A stretch of 12,144 nt of DNA from Erysipelotrichaceae bacterium UBA1783. Its GTDB lineage: Bacteria; Bacillota_I; Bacilli_A; Erysipelotrichales; Erysipelotrichaceae. The stretch spans positions 1 through 12,144 of the forward strand of contig DCGH01000002.1 of assembly GCA_002315205.1 (NCBI GenBank). Direction: 5' to 3'. The first letter of the stretch is position 1. Each line of letters begins with the position of its first letter. This document shows positions 1-6,300 of the stretch, one piece after another. The notes under the pieces were generated by a model that saw nothing but the letters and a program-made list of their open reading frames with translations, ran no database searches and was not told the DNA's origin. Made by a program: the position numbers and the translations under genes.

Positions 1-716
1 ATAATAAATAATCTTGAATTGTCTAAAACTACAAATCCATAATTTGTAAATGATTCTTCTTTAATAATTAAATCTTTTAATACACAAAATGCTTTTACAG
101 TAACAGCCTTTGTTGTATCTACTGCGCCTAATACTGTTTTCTGAACCTTTGGATCATGAACAAACTTCTGATATCTGTCACTTAAATTAGCTGTAGCAAC
201 CTTTACCTTTTCTACACCCTTTGTAACAGTTCCCTTAATGTCCTGTTCATTTAGCTTTTCAGCGGTTTTGTCTACAACCTCTTTTGTTTTACTTGCGAAG
301 TCTTCATATGACTGCTGAGCCTTATTCATAAAATCTGCAGTTTTTGGATCCTGCTTCATTTCATTCACTTTGACTGCGGCTTTATTAACTAATCCATTAA
401 CGGATTCAGTAAAATCAGCAACATATTTTTTCATAGATTCTTCATTTAAATTTGCTTCATCAAGCTTATTTATTAGCTTCTGAGCGTTTTCCTTTACAGC
501 TGCTTTTACATCATTTAAAGCATCTGTTAGTTTCTTTGCTGGTTCTTCTTCAGGTTTCTCTTCAGCAGATTCTTCATTCACTTCAGCAATTTCTTCTACT
601 GATTCTTCTACAGCTTCAGTTACAGTTTCAACAGTTTCCTCAACCTGCTCTACAATTTCTTCGACCTGTTCAACTACTTCTTCTATAGTTTCATTGATTT
701 CCTTGTTCTCATCCAT
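1..716 (-). CDS. Acidic coiled-coil / amphipathic-helix protein, 3' end outside window
   Basis: The frame is open from ATG 714-716 to the left edge, giving 238 codons with no stop, so the C-terminus is missing. A strong GGAGGA ribosome binding site lies at 726-731, inside the end of the upstream gene; only 5 bases separate the two genes, so they are co-transcribed. Residues 11-38 form regular heptads of the VEEIVEQ type with Glu at nearly every exposed position. After a Glu/Pro linker, residues ~55-215 are Lys/Glu/Ala amphipathic helices (for example KTKEVVDKTAEKL), resembling YtxH-like, LEA-like or apolipophorin-like proteins. No signal peptide or membrane segment is visible in this part. 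Following a DUF948/YtxG-like gene, it sits where Bacillus has ytxH, but YtxH normally starts with a membrane anchor, so this is only positional analogy. Function unknown. Confidence 0.85.
   Translation of the reverse strand, partial: MDENKEINETIEEVVEQVEEIVEQVEETVETVTEAVEESVEEIAEVNEESAEEKPEEEPAKKLTDALNDVKAAVKENAQKLINKLDEANLNEESMKKYVADFTESVNGLVNKAAVKVNEMKQDPKTADFMNKAQQSYEDFASKTKEVVDKTAEKLNEQDIKGTVTKGVEKVKVATANLSDRYQKFVHDPKVQKTVLGAVDTTKAVTVKAFCVLKDLIIKEESFTNYGFVVLDNSRLFI
603..686 (-). repeat. Four in-frame 21-nt heptad-encoding repeats
   Basis: Residues 11-38 of the left-edge gene read as four successive seven-residue units beginning at residues 11, 18, 25 and 32. Most have Val at the first and fifth positions and Glu at the second and third. 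This gives a hydrophobic stripe with almost pure Glu elsewhere, the signature of a short, strongly acidic coiled coil. The repeats are degenerate at DNA level. Confidence 0.7.
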
Positions 717-721
717 TAGAA

Positions 722-1183
722 TTAGTCCTCCTTTTCTTCTACTACTTCCTTAAACTCTTCTGTCAGCTTCTCTGCTTCAGAGGTTTCATTAACTTCTTCA
801 TTTAGCTGTACGACAACAGCCTCTTCTTCTTTTTTGCTATCTTTCTTATCAAGTCTATCCAGAATTGCATTAATTTGAGCCTTGATCTGTTCAAACTGTT
901 TTGTCCAGTTTGCTGCAATGCTCTTAATCATTCTTTCTAATGAAACACGAACAGCCTCAACTGAGAAAGCTACATTATTAACTGTTTTAACAGTTACATT
1001 CATATCTGCTGTATATCCTTTAACAATTTCTACGGTACTATCCACCTTTTCCATTGTTTTACTTACTTTTGTTAATAATTGAATTAGTTTAATTAATACA
1101 ATAATTAATGCAATTAATGCTGCAACACCTAAGATAGGTAAAATAGCACTAAAAACATTTGAAATTGAAACTAATGCTTGCAT
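722..1183 (-). CDS. DUF948 / YtxG-like membrane-anchored coiled-coil protein
   Basis: This is a 153-residue protein starting MQALVSIS. An N-terminal hydrophobic helix at residues ~10-33 (PILGVAALIALIIVLIKLI) is followed by a long heptad-like region (~35-115) rich in Val, Lys, Asn and Ser, then an acidic Glu-rich tail. One N-terminal anchor followed by a cytosolic coiled coil is the architecture of DUF948 proteins such as Bacillus YtxG, which are linked to stress and the envelope; the molecular role is unknown. The frame stays open up to a GTG at 1277-1279. I reject that start because the extension runs through a terminator hairpin and a promoter. ATG 1181-1183 has a GAGGTGA ribosome binding site at 1189-1195 and a good promoter just upstream. 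The next gene follows after 5 bases. Confidence 0.8.
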   Translation of the reverse strand: MQALVSISNVFSAILPILGVAALIALIIVLIKLIQLLTKVSKTMEKVDSTVEIVKGYTADMNVTVKTVNNVAFSVEAVRVSLERMIKSIAANWTKQFEQIKAQINAILDRLDKKDSKKEEEAVVVQLNEEVNETSEAEKLTEEFKEVVEEKED

Positions 1184-1201
1184 CAAAATCACCTCATAAA
1201 T

Positions 1202-1230
1202 ATCATACACAAAAATGAAAAAATTTTCAA
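1202..1230 (-). promoter_or_regulatory. Sigma-A-type promoter of the YtxG-like operon
   Basis: On the minus strand, TTGAAA (1225-1230) and TATGAT (1202-1207) are separated by 17 bases. The predicted transcription start near 1195 leaves a leader of only about 12 nt before ATG 1183. This fixes the start codon and excludes the longer GTG-initiated frame. Confidence 0.75.
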
Positions 1231-1240
1231 TATAATTATT

Positions 1241-1276
1241 AAAAAAACGAAAGCGCTTAACTTTAGCACTTTCGTT
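1241..1276 (-). terminator. Intrinsic terminator of the NYN/PIN gene
   Basis: On the minus strand, a 12-bp stem pairs AACGAAAGTGCT (1265-1276) with AGCGCTTTCGTT (1246-1257), with one G-U wobble and a 7-nt loop. It runs into seven T (1241-1247). It begins 5 bases after the stop codon of the NYN/PIN gene and insulates the downstream YtxG-like operon. Confidence 0.9.
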
Positions 1277-1281
1277 CACAA

Positions 1282-2001
1282 TTAATTTCCTTTTTTATCA
1301 GAGATCAAAGGCTTTATTGTTTTATAAAGCTGTCCACCAATGGTAGTTCCGTACTCTTTAACAATTGCATTATTAACTCCTAGCTTTGTCTTATATTTTT
1401 CAATATAGCTAGCTAATAATATTGCTTTATGCTGATCATTGACAAGATTGAAAATCTCTGTTGTCAAGGAAGGGTCGCTGACCTTGATTTCATCGTTTTT
1501 GTTGGATTTCTTTTTGGTCGTTTTTGATGGTTTCTTTTTACGAGGATTCTTCTTATTTTTCTTTTCTTCCTTTACCTCAATCGGTTTCGTTTCAACCTTT
1601 TCTTCCTCATCCTCTACAAAATAAACAGGATTTATAATATCTTCTAATATAACCAGATCATTTTTAATACTTATATCCACATTCATTTTCTTCCAGAAGG
1701 AAACAACAACACTATAATCCTTGTCCTTTGTTACAATAACGAACTTCTCTTCCTTATTTGCAGCAATCAGGTAACCTAAATAGGTTGAAAGCTGGAAGTC
1801 TAAAGCATTTTTAGAACCCACATCAATATTATAGAATTTAATCTTAGCCTTTGATGTATTAATCATATTATGCAAATCAAAGGTAATACGATCTGCATTG
1901 ATGGAATAAAATACTAAGACCTCATCATTTTCATATAGCTTATCGATGCCTAAAAGACCGTCACATTTTACATTTTCATAATCAACTAAATACTTTGTCA
2001 T
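1282..2001 (-). CDS. NYN/PIN-like ribonuclease with basic linker and C-terminal helical domain
   Basis: This is a 239-residue protein. Residues 1-~125 look like a PIN/NYN-type metal-dependent nuclease: VDYENV at 6-11 (Asp7, Glu9, Asn10), SKNALDFQL at 63-71 (Asp68) and VTKDKDYSVVVSFW at 90-103 (Asp93, Asp95) supply the expected acidic cluster at the ends of beta strands. Residues ~138-172 are a Lys-rich, low-complexity linker suited to nucleic-acid contact. Residues ~178-239 form a separate small helical domain (DQHKAILLASYIEKY, then a conserved-looking YGTTIGGQLYK). The family implies RNA cleavage, but the substrate cannot be read from the sequence. ATG 1999-2001 has a GAGGT site about 8 bases upstream. 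The gene appears monocistronic, with its own promoter and terminator. Confidence 0.75.
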   Translation of the reverse strand: MTKYLVDYENVKCDGLLGIDKLYENDEVLVFYSINADRITFDLHNMINTSKAKIKFYNIDVGSKNALDFQLSTYLGYLIAANKEEKFVIVTKDKDYSVVVSFWKKMNVDISIKNDLVILEDIINPVYFVEDEEEKVETKPIEVKEEKKNKKNPRKKKPSKTTKKKSNKNDEIKVSDPSLTTEIFNLVNDQHKAILLASYIEKYKTKLGVNNAIVKEYGTTIGGQLYKTIKPLISDKKGN

Positions 2002-2017
2002 AAATAACCTCGTCTCT

Positions 2018-2045
2018 ATTTTACATTAAATAATACTTTTTTCAA
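2018..2045 (-). promoter_or_regulatory. Promoter of the NYN/PIN-like gene
   Basis: On the minus strand, TTGAAA (2040-2045) and TAAAAT (2018-2023) are separated by 16 bases, giving a predicted leader of about 10 nt. The -35 element lies only 8 bases from the divergent cutC -10 element, so polymerase is unlikely to occupy both at once. Confidence 0.65.
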
Positions 2046-2050
2046 CTTTT

Positions 2051-2059
2051 TGTTATAAT
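2051..2059 (+). promoter_or_regulatory. Extended -10 promoter of cutC
   Basis: TG at 2051-2052, one base, then consensus TATAAT (2054-2059) form an extended -10 element. No good -35 box is seen at the usual distance, which extended -10 promoters tolerate. The predicted start is near 2066, about 16 nt before ATG 2082. Confidence 0.65.
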
Positions 2060-2081
2060 GAAATAAAGTGAGGATAAAAAT

Positions 2082-2789
2082 ATGATTCATGGATATAAAA
2101 TTGAAATATGCTGTGGTAGCTTAACCGATGTTAAAACTGCATTACAGTTTCCAATAGATCGAATCGAACTTAATAGTGCCTTAGAATTAGGTGGTTTAAC
2201 CCCTTCTTTATATGTACTAGATGAAGTTAAGAAAATAACCGATATACCTATCTGTTGTATGGCAAGATGTAGAACAGCTGGCTTTGTTTATAACGATGAC
2301 GAATATAAAACGATTTTTGCTGATGCTGAAGCTTTACTAAAGCATGGAGCTGATGGTATTGTTTTTGGTTTTCTAAATACAGACAATACAATCAATGAGA
2401 AAATGACAGAAAAAATGGTTTTTTTGATTAAAAAATACAATAAGCAAGCTGTTTTTCATAAAGCATTTGATGAAACTGATATGTTAGAGTCTGCTGCTGT
2501 ATTAGTCCGTTTAGGAATCGATCGTGTTTTAACCTCTGGTGGTATTAATTATCCAGATATCACAAAAGGAATCCCCGTTTTAAAAGCATTACAACAGCAA
2601 TATGGTGATAAGCTACAGATATTACCAGGCGGTGGAATTCGCGCTAATAATGTAAAGCAGGTGCTTACGCAAGCCAATCTGAAGCAGGTTCATATGACTG
2701 CCTCTACTCAGATTACAGATGGAACAACCTTAGGTTTATATACAGCTGTAAATTATGAAAAGTTAAAAGATATATTAAAGCAAATTTAA
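2082..2789 (+). CDS. cutC: CutC family TIM-barrel protein
   Basis: This is a 235-residue protein matching the CutC family over its full length: an N-terminal strand with EICCGSL (8-14), RIELNSALELGGLTPS (27-42), the Arg-containing strand MARCR (60-64), HGADGIVFGFL, FHKAFDET, DRVLTSGG and the phosphate-site-like PGGGIRANN. CutC was named for copper homeostasis in E. coli, but that role is disputed and the barrel resembles sugar or phosphate-binding enzymes. Here the usual IRPR strand reads ARCR, keeping both Arg, and the usual ELC reads ELN. There are two Cys pairs, 10-11 and 58-59. A GTGAGG ribosome binding site lies at 2068-2073. It is monocistronic, convergent with the nagA operon and shares its terminator. 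The neighbourhood favours a sugar-related role (inference). Confidence 0.88.
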   Translation: MIHGYKIEICCGSLTDVKTALQFPIDRIELNSALELGGLTPSLYVLDEVKKITDIPICCMARCRTAGFVYNDDEYKTIFADAEALLKHGADGIVFGFLNTDNTINEKMTEKMVFLIKKYNKQAVFHKAFDETDMLESAAVLVRLGIDRVLTSGGINYPDITKGIPVLKALQQQYGDKLQILPGGGIRANNVKQVLTQANLKQVHMTASTQITDGTTLGLYTAVNYEKLKDILKQI

Positions 2790-2808
2790 AGGAAGGCATG
2801 CCTTCCTT
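2789..2808. terminator. Bidirectional terminator shared by cutC and nagA
   Basis: A perfect 20-nt palindrome forms an 8-bp stem (AAGGAAGG with CCTTCCTT) around a CATG loop. It takes in the last base of the cutC stop codon and two bases of the nagA stop codon. T-rich stretches follow on both strands but are interrupted, so efficiency may be moderate. Confidence 0.7.
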
Positions 2809-4006
2809 ATTTAATGGTGATTTTTTCAATAAAATCCTGATTATATATTACTGTATCTGTTTCTCTATCGAAAATCTTTCTTCCTTCACTATATGTTGCT
2901 AAAACATTGTAGTCATCATCTATAACCACAAAATCAGCATCCTTGTTTTCCTTTAATGAACCTTTAACTGTTGGATCACTATACTTTCTGATTGGATTAT
3001 AACAGAAGAATTTGCAGCATTCCTCCATTGGAATGTTTAATTTTTCAACAAGGTTTTTAATACCATATATCACTGGTTTTGAGCTACCGGATAATCTTCC
3101 AGAATCACTTAAAACAAAGCCATCCTCTGTAACATTAATAAATGCTCTATCACTATTAGCACCACCATGTCCTTTGTAGCGTCCTACAGGTAAACCCGCA
3201 AAATTAACATTATCTGAAACCATCATAAGCTGATCATGATTTTTTGCTCGTAAATAAATCTGAATCATTTCTAAAGAAATATGTAAGCCATCACAGATCA
3301 TTTCACAATCAACTGAATCAGAAAGTAAACAGGCTCCTAAGGTTCCAACATCACGATGATGTAATCCTGTCATTACATTACCTAAATGTGTAGCTACTGT
3401 AGCACCTGCTGCAATACCCGCACAGGCTTCTTTATAGTTGGCATTAGTATGATACATACCAACTGTAATTCCTTGCTTTGCGAAGAATTCAATTGCTTCT
3501 AAGCCATGTTCTACTTCTGGGGCAACATCTACTAGCTTCAATAATCCTTTACCAGCTTCAATCATTTCTTTTCCGACATTTAAATCTACCTTCGGATAAC
3601 CTGTATTTACACCCTTTTCTCCTACCCTAGCACCCCAAGGTCCTTCAGAGTGAATACCAATTATTTTTGAGCCAGCATAATCTTTTTTTGCAACAGAAGC
3701 GATAATATCAATATTTTTTAAGCCACTGGTTGTCGGCATTACATTAACTACTCCACAGCTAGCATAATCTTTTAATAAAATTTGTAGCTTCTCTTCAGTT
3801 AAATCATCTCCAAAGCAACCATAACCAAAGCCTCCATGATTATGTGTATCAAATATTCCTGGAATAATACGCTGATTACCATAGTCAATATCTGCTTTTA
3901 AATTTTCACTTTCAGGATAAATATGAACAATTCTTTTTCCTTCTATTTCTAAATAGCCTGAAAAACATCCCTTCTCCAAATAAATTCGCTTTGATTTAAT
4001 AATCAT
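2807..4006 (-). CDS. nagA: N-acetylglucosamine-6-phosphate deacetylase family protein
   Basis: This 399-residue amidohydrolase-fold protein should remove the acetyl group from GlcNAc-6-phosphate (or a related amino-sugar phosphate) in the cytoplasm, feeding glucosamine-6-phosphate to glycolysis or wall synthesis. Visible motifs are PGIFDTHNHGG (49-59, metal-site His55/His57), IHSEGPW (118-124, metal-ligand Glu121), YHTNA (185-189, His186), ATHLGNVM (205-212, His207), CDGLHI (238-243, His242), VSDN (263-266, Asp265 as the catalytic acid/base) and a C-terminal SGRLSGS. The usual GHS and THLFNAM motifs are altered to YHT and THLGNVM, so this is a divergent member and substrate is less certain. 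AGGAGG precedes ATG 4004-4006. It lies 23 bases after the galactokinase-family gene, in one operon. Confidence 0.88.
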   Translation of the reverse strand: MIIKSKRIYLEKGCFSGYLEIEGKRIVHIYPESENLKADIDYGNQRIIPGIFDTHNHGGFGYGCFGDDLTEEKLQILLKDYASCGVVNVMPTTSGLKNIDIIASVAKKDYAGSKIIGIHSEGPWGARVGEKGVNTGYPKVDLNVGKEMIEAGKGLLKLVDVAPEVEHGLEAIEFFAKQGITVGMYHTNANYKEACAGIAAGATVATHLGNVMTGLHHRDVGTLGACLLSDSVDCEMICDGLHISLEMIQIYLRAKNHDQLMMVSDNVNFAGLPVGRYKGHGGANSDRAFINVTEDGFVLSDSGRLSGSSKPVIYGIKNLVEKLNIPMEECCKFFCYNPIRKYSDPTVKGSLKENKDADFVVIDDDYNVLATYSEGRKIFDRETDTVIYNQDFIEKITIK

Positions 4007-4029
4007 TTTTGCCTCCTAAAACTAAACTA

Positions 4030-5301
4030 TTATGCAACTACTACATAGCCGCCATATTTTCTTGCCTTTAATACCTTACAGCTACCTTCACCAAAAATCT
4101 TTTCAATCCCTGACTTATACTTCTGTACCATTTCATCTGGTACAAATGCCTGGATACTTCCAGCAAATCCACCACCATGAACTCTACAAGCCCCTTGATT
4201 ACCTAATAGCTGTTCTGAAACCATTAATCCTAAAGAAATACCCTGATTGTTAAAATCCTTGTTTGCATAAATATTCTGTAAATACTTAAATGATGAATTT
4301 CCTGATTCCTTTATTCCCTGTAAGAATGAAGTAAAATCCTTTTTCTCCAAAGCTTCAACATCTTTTACAACACGTTCATTTTCCAAAATGACATGTAAGC
4401 TTCTCATTACAGCTCTATCTCCTGCCTTTTCTCTTAAAGCACTAATATTATCTATAATTTCATCATAAGATATTTCTGAAATATAGTTTTTACCAAAATA
4501 TTCAGCAACCTTCTTCATTTCAGAAGGAATCGCTGCATACTCATCAGTTAATGATGAATGAGAACCTTTTGTATCTACAATACATAAGGAATGACCGAAA
4601 TCTGAAAAATCAACATTTACCTTTTTAACATCAGGATTTTTTTCATTTTTAAAATCAATCGTTACTAATCCGCCAACAGAACAAGCCATCTGATCCATTA
4701 ATCCACAAGGCTTACCAAAATAAACATTTTCAGCGTATTGAGCAACCTTTGCTAGAGTGATAGCATCAATTTCATCACGGTTATACAAATGAGAAATTAT
4801 ATTTCCAATTGTAACCTCGAAAGCAGCTGAAGAAGACATTCCTGAGCCAATTAGAACATCACTTGTACAATATGCATTAAATCCTCCAATACGATAATAT
4901 TGCTTGTCTAATCCTTTTAAAACGCCTCTGACAAGATTTTTAGAGGAACGTCTCTGTTGTTCATCCACACTTAGATCATTTAAATTAACGAATATCTTTC
5001 TCTCATCAGAATTTAAGACAATGTTTTTAGCCTTTGAGCAAACAGCAATAACATCCAGGTTTAAGGCACAGCATAAAACCTTTCCATGCTGATGATCTGT
5101 ATGATTACCAGCCACTTCACTTCTTCCAGGCACTGAAATAATTGATACATCGCCTTCTCCAAATTTCTGTTCATATTTTTCAATGGCTGTAATATATCGA
5201 TTCTTCTGGTATTCCAATACAGATTCATCCAGATATAAATCTAAAAGTAATGTATCAAATCTACCGTCTTTTATTCTTTGTTTAATGATTGATGATTTCA
5301 T
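4030..5301 (-). CDS. galK: Galactokinase-family GHMP sugar kinase, non-canonical signature
   Basis: This is a 423-residue GHMP kinase expected to phosphorylate galactose or a related sugar at C1 using ATP. The N-terminal substrate signature reads PGRSEVAGNHTDHQHG (58-73), where classical galactokinases have GRVNLIGEHTDY: the Asp is kept, but Glu is Asn and Tyr is His. The phosphate-binding motif GSGMSSSAA is at 152-160, the catalytic-base segment GLMDQM at 200-205 (Asp203), and the C-terminal GHMP motif RVHGGGFAGS at ~373-382. All catalytic motifs are intact, so it should be active, but the sugar is uncertain; pairing with nagA makes an N-acetylated or amino-sugar substrate worth considering. 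I chose ATG 5299-5301, with GGAG at the right distance, over in-frame GTG 5314-5316, which has no ribosome binding site. First gene of the operon. Confidence 0.87.
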   Translation of the reverse strand: MKSSIIKQRIKDGRFDTLLLDLYLDESVLEYQKNRYITAIEKYEQKFGEGDVSIISVPGRSEVAGNHTDHQHGKVLCCALNLDVIAVCSKAKNIVLNSDERKIFVNLNDLSVDEQQRRSSKNLVRGVLKGLDKQYYRIGGFNAYCTSDVLIGSGMSSSAAFEVTIGNIISHLYNRDEIDAITLAKVAQYAENVYFGKPCGLMDQMACSVGGLVTIDFKNEKNPDVKKVNVDFSDFGHSLCIVDTKGSHSSLTDEYAAIPSEMKKVAEYFGKNYISEISYDEIIDNISALREKAGDRAVMRSLHVILENERVVKDVEALEKKDFTSFLQGIKESGNSSFKYLQNIYANKDFNNQGISLGLMVSEQLLGNQGACRVHGGGFAGSIQAFVPDEMVQKYKSGIEKIFGEGSCKVLKARKYGGYVVVA

Positions 5302-5328
5302 ATTTTGTATCTCCACAATTCTATTACT

Positions 5329-5356
5329 ATATTAGCATTTTTTATTGTACTTTCAA
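5329..5356 (-). promoter_or_regulatory. Promoter of the galK-nagA operon
   Basis: On the minus strand, TTGAAA (5351-5356) and TAATAT (5329-5334) are separated by 16 bases, with TG one base upstream of the -10 (extended -10). The predicted leader is about 21 nt. No clear operator or cre-like palindrome was recognised. The -35 abuts the U-tract of the upstream terminator. Confidence 0.7.
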
Positions 5357-5358
5357 AG

Positions 5359-5382
5359 AAAAAAAGGTAGCCTGTTGCTACC
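5359..5382 (-). terminator. Intrinsic terminator of the S1-domain gene
   Basis: On the minus strand, GGTAGC (5377-5382) pairs with GCTACC (5366-5371) around a 5-nt loop and is followed by seven T (5359-5365). The stem includes the TAG stop codon at 5378-5380. Confidence 0.9.
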
Positions 5383-5743
5383 TATTCTCTTCTTTTTGAA
5401 TATTGATTAAAGCCTCATTCATCCATAAAGGAAACTGCTTTTCAATGCTTGAAAATCCAATTTTATTCAGCTCAGCAATATCCTTTTTTGTAGGTATTGC
5501 ATATTTTCTATTAGACTGAATAGCTCTTAGTGATAAGCATAGCTGACCTTTTTTATCAATATCTATAATCTTTACGATTACCTTTTCTCCTTTTTTAAAG
5601 AACTTTGAAATATCATTAACATAATAATCTGAAATTTCTGAAATATGAATTAATCCATCAGAATTATCATCGGCCTTCACAAATGCACCATATGGACGAA
5701 TGCCTGTGATTGTTCCCTGGATTACTTCTCCAATCTTATACAT
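5378..5743 (-). CDS. S1 domain RNA-binding protein, CvfD/YugI (GSP13) type
   Basis: This is a 121-residue cytosolic protein. Residues ~3-75 are one S1 OB-fold domain: GEVIQGTITGIRPYGAFV (5-22), then DGLIHISEIS (29-38), a variable loop, then FKKGEKVIVKIIDIDKKG and LCLSLR. The C-terminal extension with GFSSIEKQFPLWMNEAL matches the tail seen in CvfD/YugI-type proteins, which bind RNA or ribosomes and affect post-transcriptional regulation and stress responses in other Firmicutes. Single-domain size (family about 120-130 residues) and the tail separate it from ribosomal protein S1. ATG 5741-5743 has an AGGTGATG ribosome binding site. It has its own promoter and terminator and diverges from the YuiD-like gene. 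Confidence 0.85.
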   Translation of the reverse strand: MYKIGEVIQGTITGIRPYGAFVKADDNSDGLIHISEISDYYVNDISKFFKKGEKVIVKIIDIDKKGQLCLSLRAIQSNRKYAIPTKKDIAELNKIGFSSIEKQFPLWMNEALINIQKEENR

Positions 5744-5760
5744 AAAACATCACCTACAAC

Positions 5761-5769
5761 ATTATATCA
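5761..5769 (-). promoter_or_regulatory. Extended -10 promoter of the S1-domain gene
   Basis: On the minus strand, TGATATAAT (5761-5769) is a consensus -10 with an upstream TG. Only a poor -35 is seen about 16-17 bases away, inside the spacer of the divergent promoter. The predicted leader is about 11 nt. Confidence 0.65.
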
Positions 5770-5774
5770 AAAAA

Positions 5775-5803
5775 TTGTAATTTCGAAAGGTTTAGAATAT
5801 AAT
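5775..5803 (+). promoter_or_regulatory. Promoter of the YuiD-like/NifU-like operon
   Basis: TTGTAA (5775-5780) and TATAAT (5798-5803) are separated by 17 bases. The predicted start near 5810 is almost at the ribosome binding site AAAGGTGA (5808-5815), leaving a leader of about 10 nt. Confidence 0.75.
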
Positions 5804-5819
5804 ATTAAAAGGTGATTTT

Positions 5820-6281
5820 ATGGTATTAAAGTATTTCCCACTTATTTGTGGAGTTGCAGGTTGTGTCATCGCTCAGCTAGTTAAACCATTTGTTTATTAT
5901 GGACTATACCACAAATGGAGACCTGAGCTATTCTATTTAAATGGATCTATGCCATCAAGCCATAGTGCCTTAGTTAGTTCACTAGCGTTGGCAGTTGCTT
6001 TTAAGGATGGATTTGATTCTACTCTATTTGCAATTAGCTTAGCGTTAGCTTGTATAGTTTGCTTTGATGCAGCAAATGTTCGCTATTACGCAGGTCAGAA
6101 TATTTCTGTTACTCAAAAGCTTATTGATGATTTAAAGGAGCTTTCAGAATTAGAAATCAATTTTGATGATCCAATTTATCAGAAAAAAATGAAGGATGTT
6201 TTAGGACATACCTATATGGAGGTTGCTGGAGGAGTAATCCTTGGCATCATTGTTACTTTAGTATTTGGTTTATTTATTTAG
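5820..6281 (+). CDS. YuiD-type divergent PAP2 family membrane protein
   Basis: This 153-residue integral membrane protein has hydrophobic segments at about residues 5-27, 48-62, 68-84 and 134-152. The PAP2-like motif GSMPSSHSALVSSLA (42-56) is followed by DAANVRYYAGQ (83-93) and GHTYMEVAGGVILG in the last helix. That order and spacing is typical of the DUF212/YuiD family (~150-160 residues). These proteins carry part of the acid-phosphatase/PAP2 active site, so lipid-phosphate hydrolysis is possible, but the function is not established. AAAGGTGA precedes ATG 5820. The NifU-like gene follows after 19 bases with no terminator between, so the two form an operon, although no functional link is obvious. 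Confidence 0.88.
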   Translation: MVLKYFPLICGVAGCVIAQLVKPFVYYGLYHKWRPELFYLNGSMPSSHSALVSSLALAVAFKDGFDSTLFAISLALACIVCFDAANVRYYAGQNISVTQKLIDDLKELSELEINFDDPIYQKKMKDVLGHTYMEVAGGVILGIIVTLVFGLFI

Positions 6282-6300
6282 ATTTGGAAGTGAAAATAAA

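Noticed and set aside
452..688. Plus-strand Leu/Gln-rich open frame
   Set aside because: It is the complement of the Glu/Val heptad and linker region of the minus-strand gene; no ribosome binding site, composition typical of a shadow.
1184..1279. N-terminal extension of the YtxG-like protein from GTG 1277-1279
   Set aside because: The segment contains the intrinsic terminator of the upstream gene and the promoter of this gene; the ribosome binding site and promoter support ATG 1183.
1439..1624. Plus-strand Phe/Ser-rich open frame
   Set aside because: It is the antisense of the Lys-rich linker of the NYN/PIN-like gene.
1282..2001. NYN/PIN-like gene as a toxin of a toxin-antitoxin pair
   Set aside because: There is no small co-directional partner gene; it is monocistronic with its own terminator, and the protein is much longer than typical VapC toxins.
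5302..5316. GTG start for the galactokinase-family gene, five residues upstream
   Set aside because: No ribosome binding site precedes it, while GGAG is correctly placed for ATG 5299-5301.
5378..5743. Ribosomal protein S1 or polynucleotide phosphorylase fragment
   Set aside because: It is a complete gene with promoter, ribosome binding site and terminator; single S1 domain plus CvfD/YugI-like tail.
6265..6300. Upstream start of the NifU-like protein inside the YuiD-like gene
   Set aside because: The added residues are a shadow of the YuiD C-terminus, and ATG 6301 has its own ribosome binding site where the domain begins.
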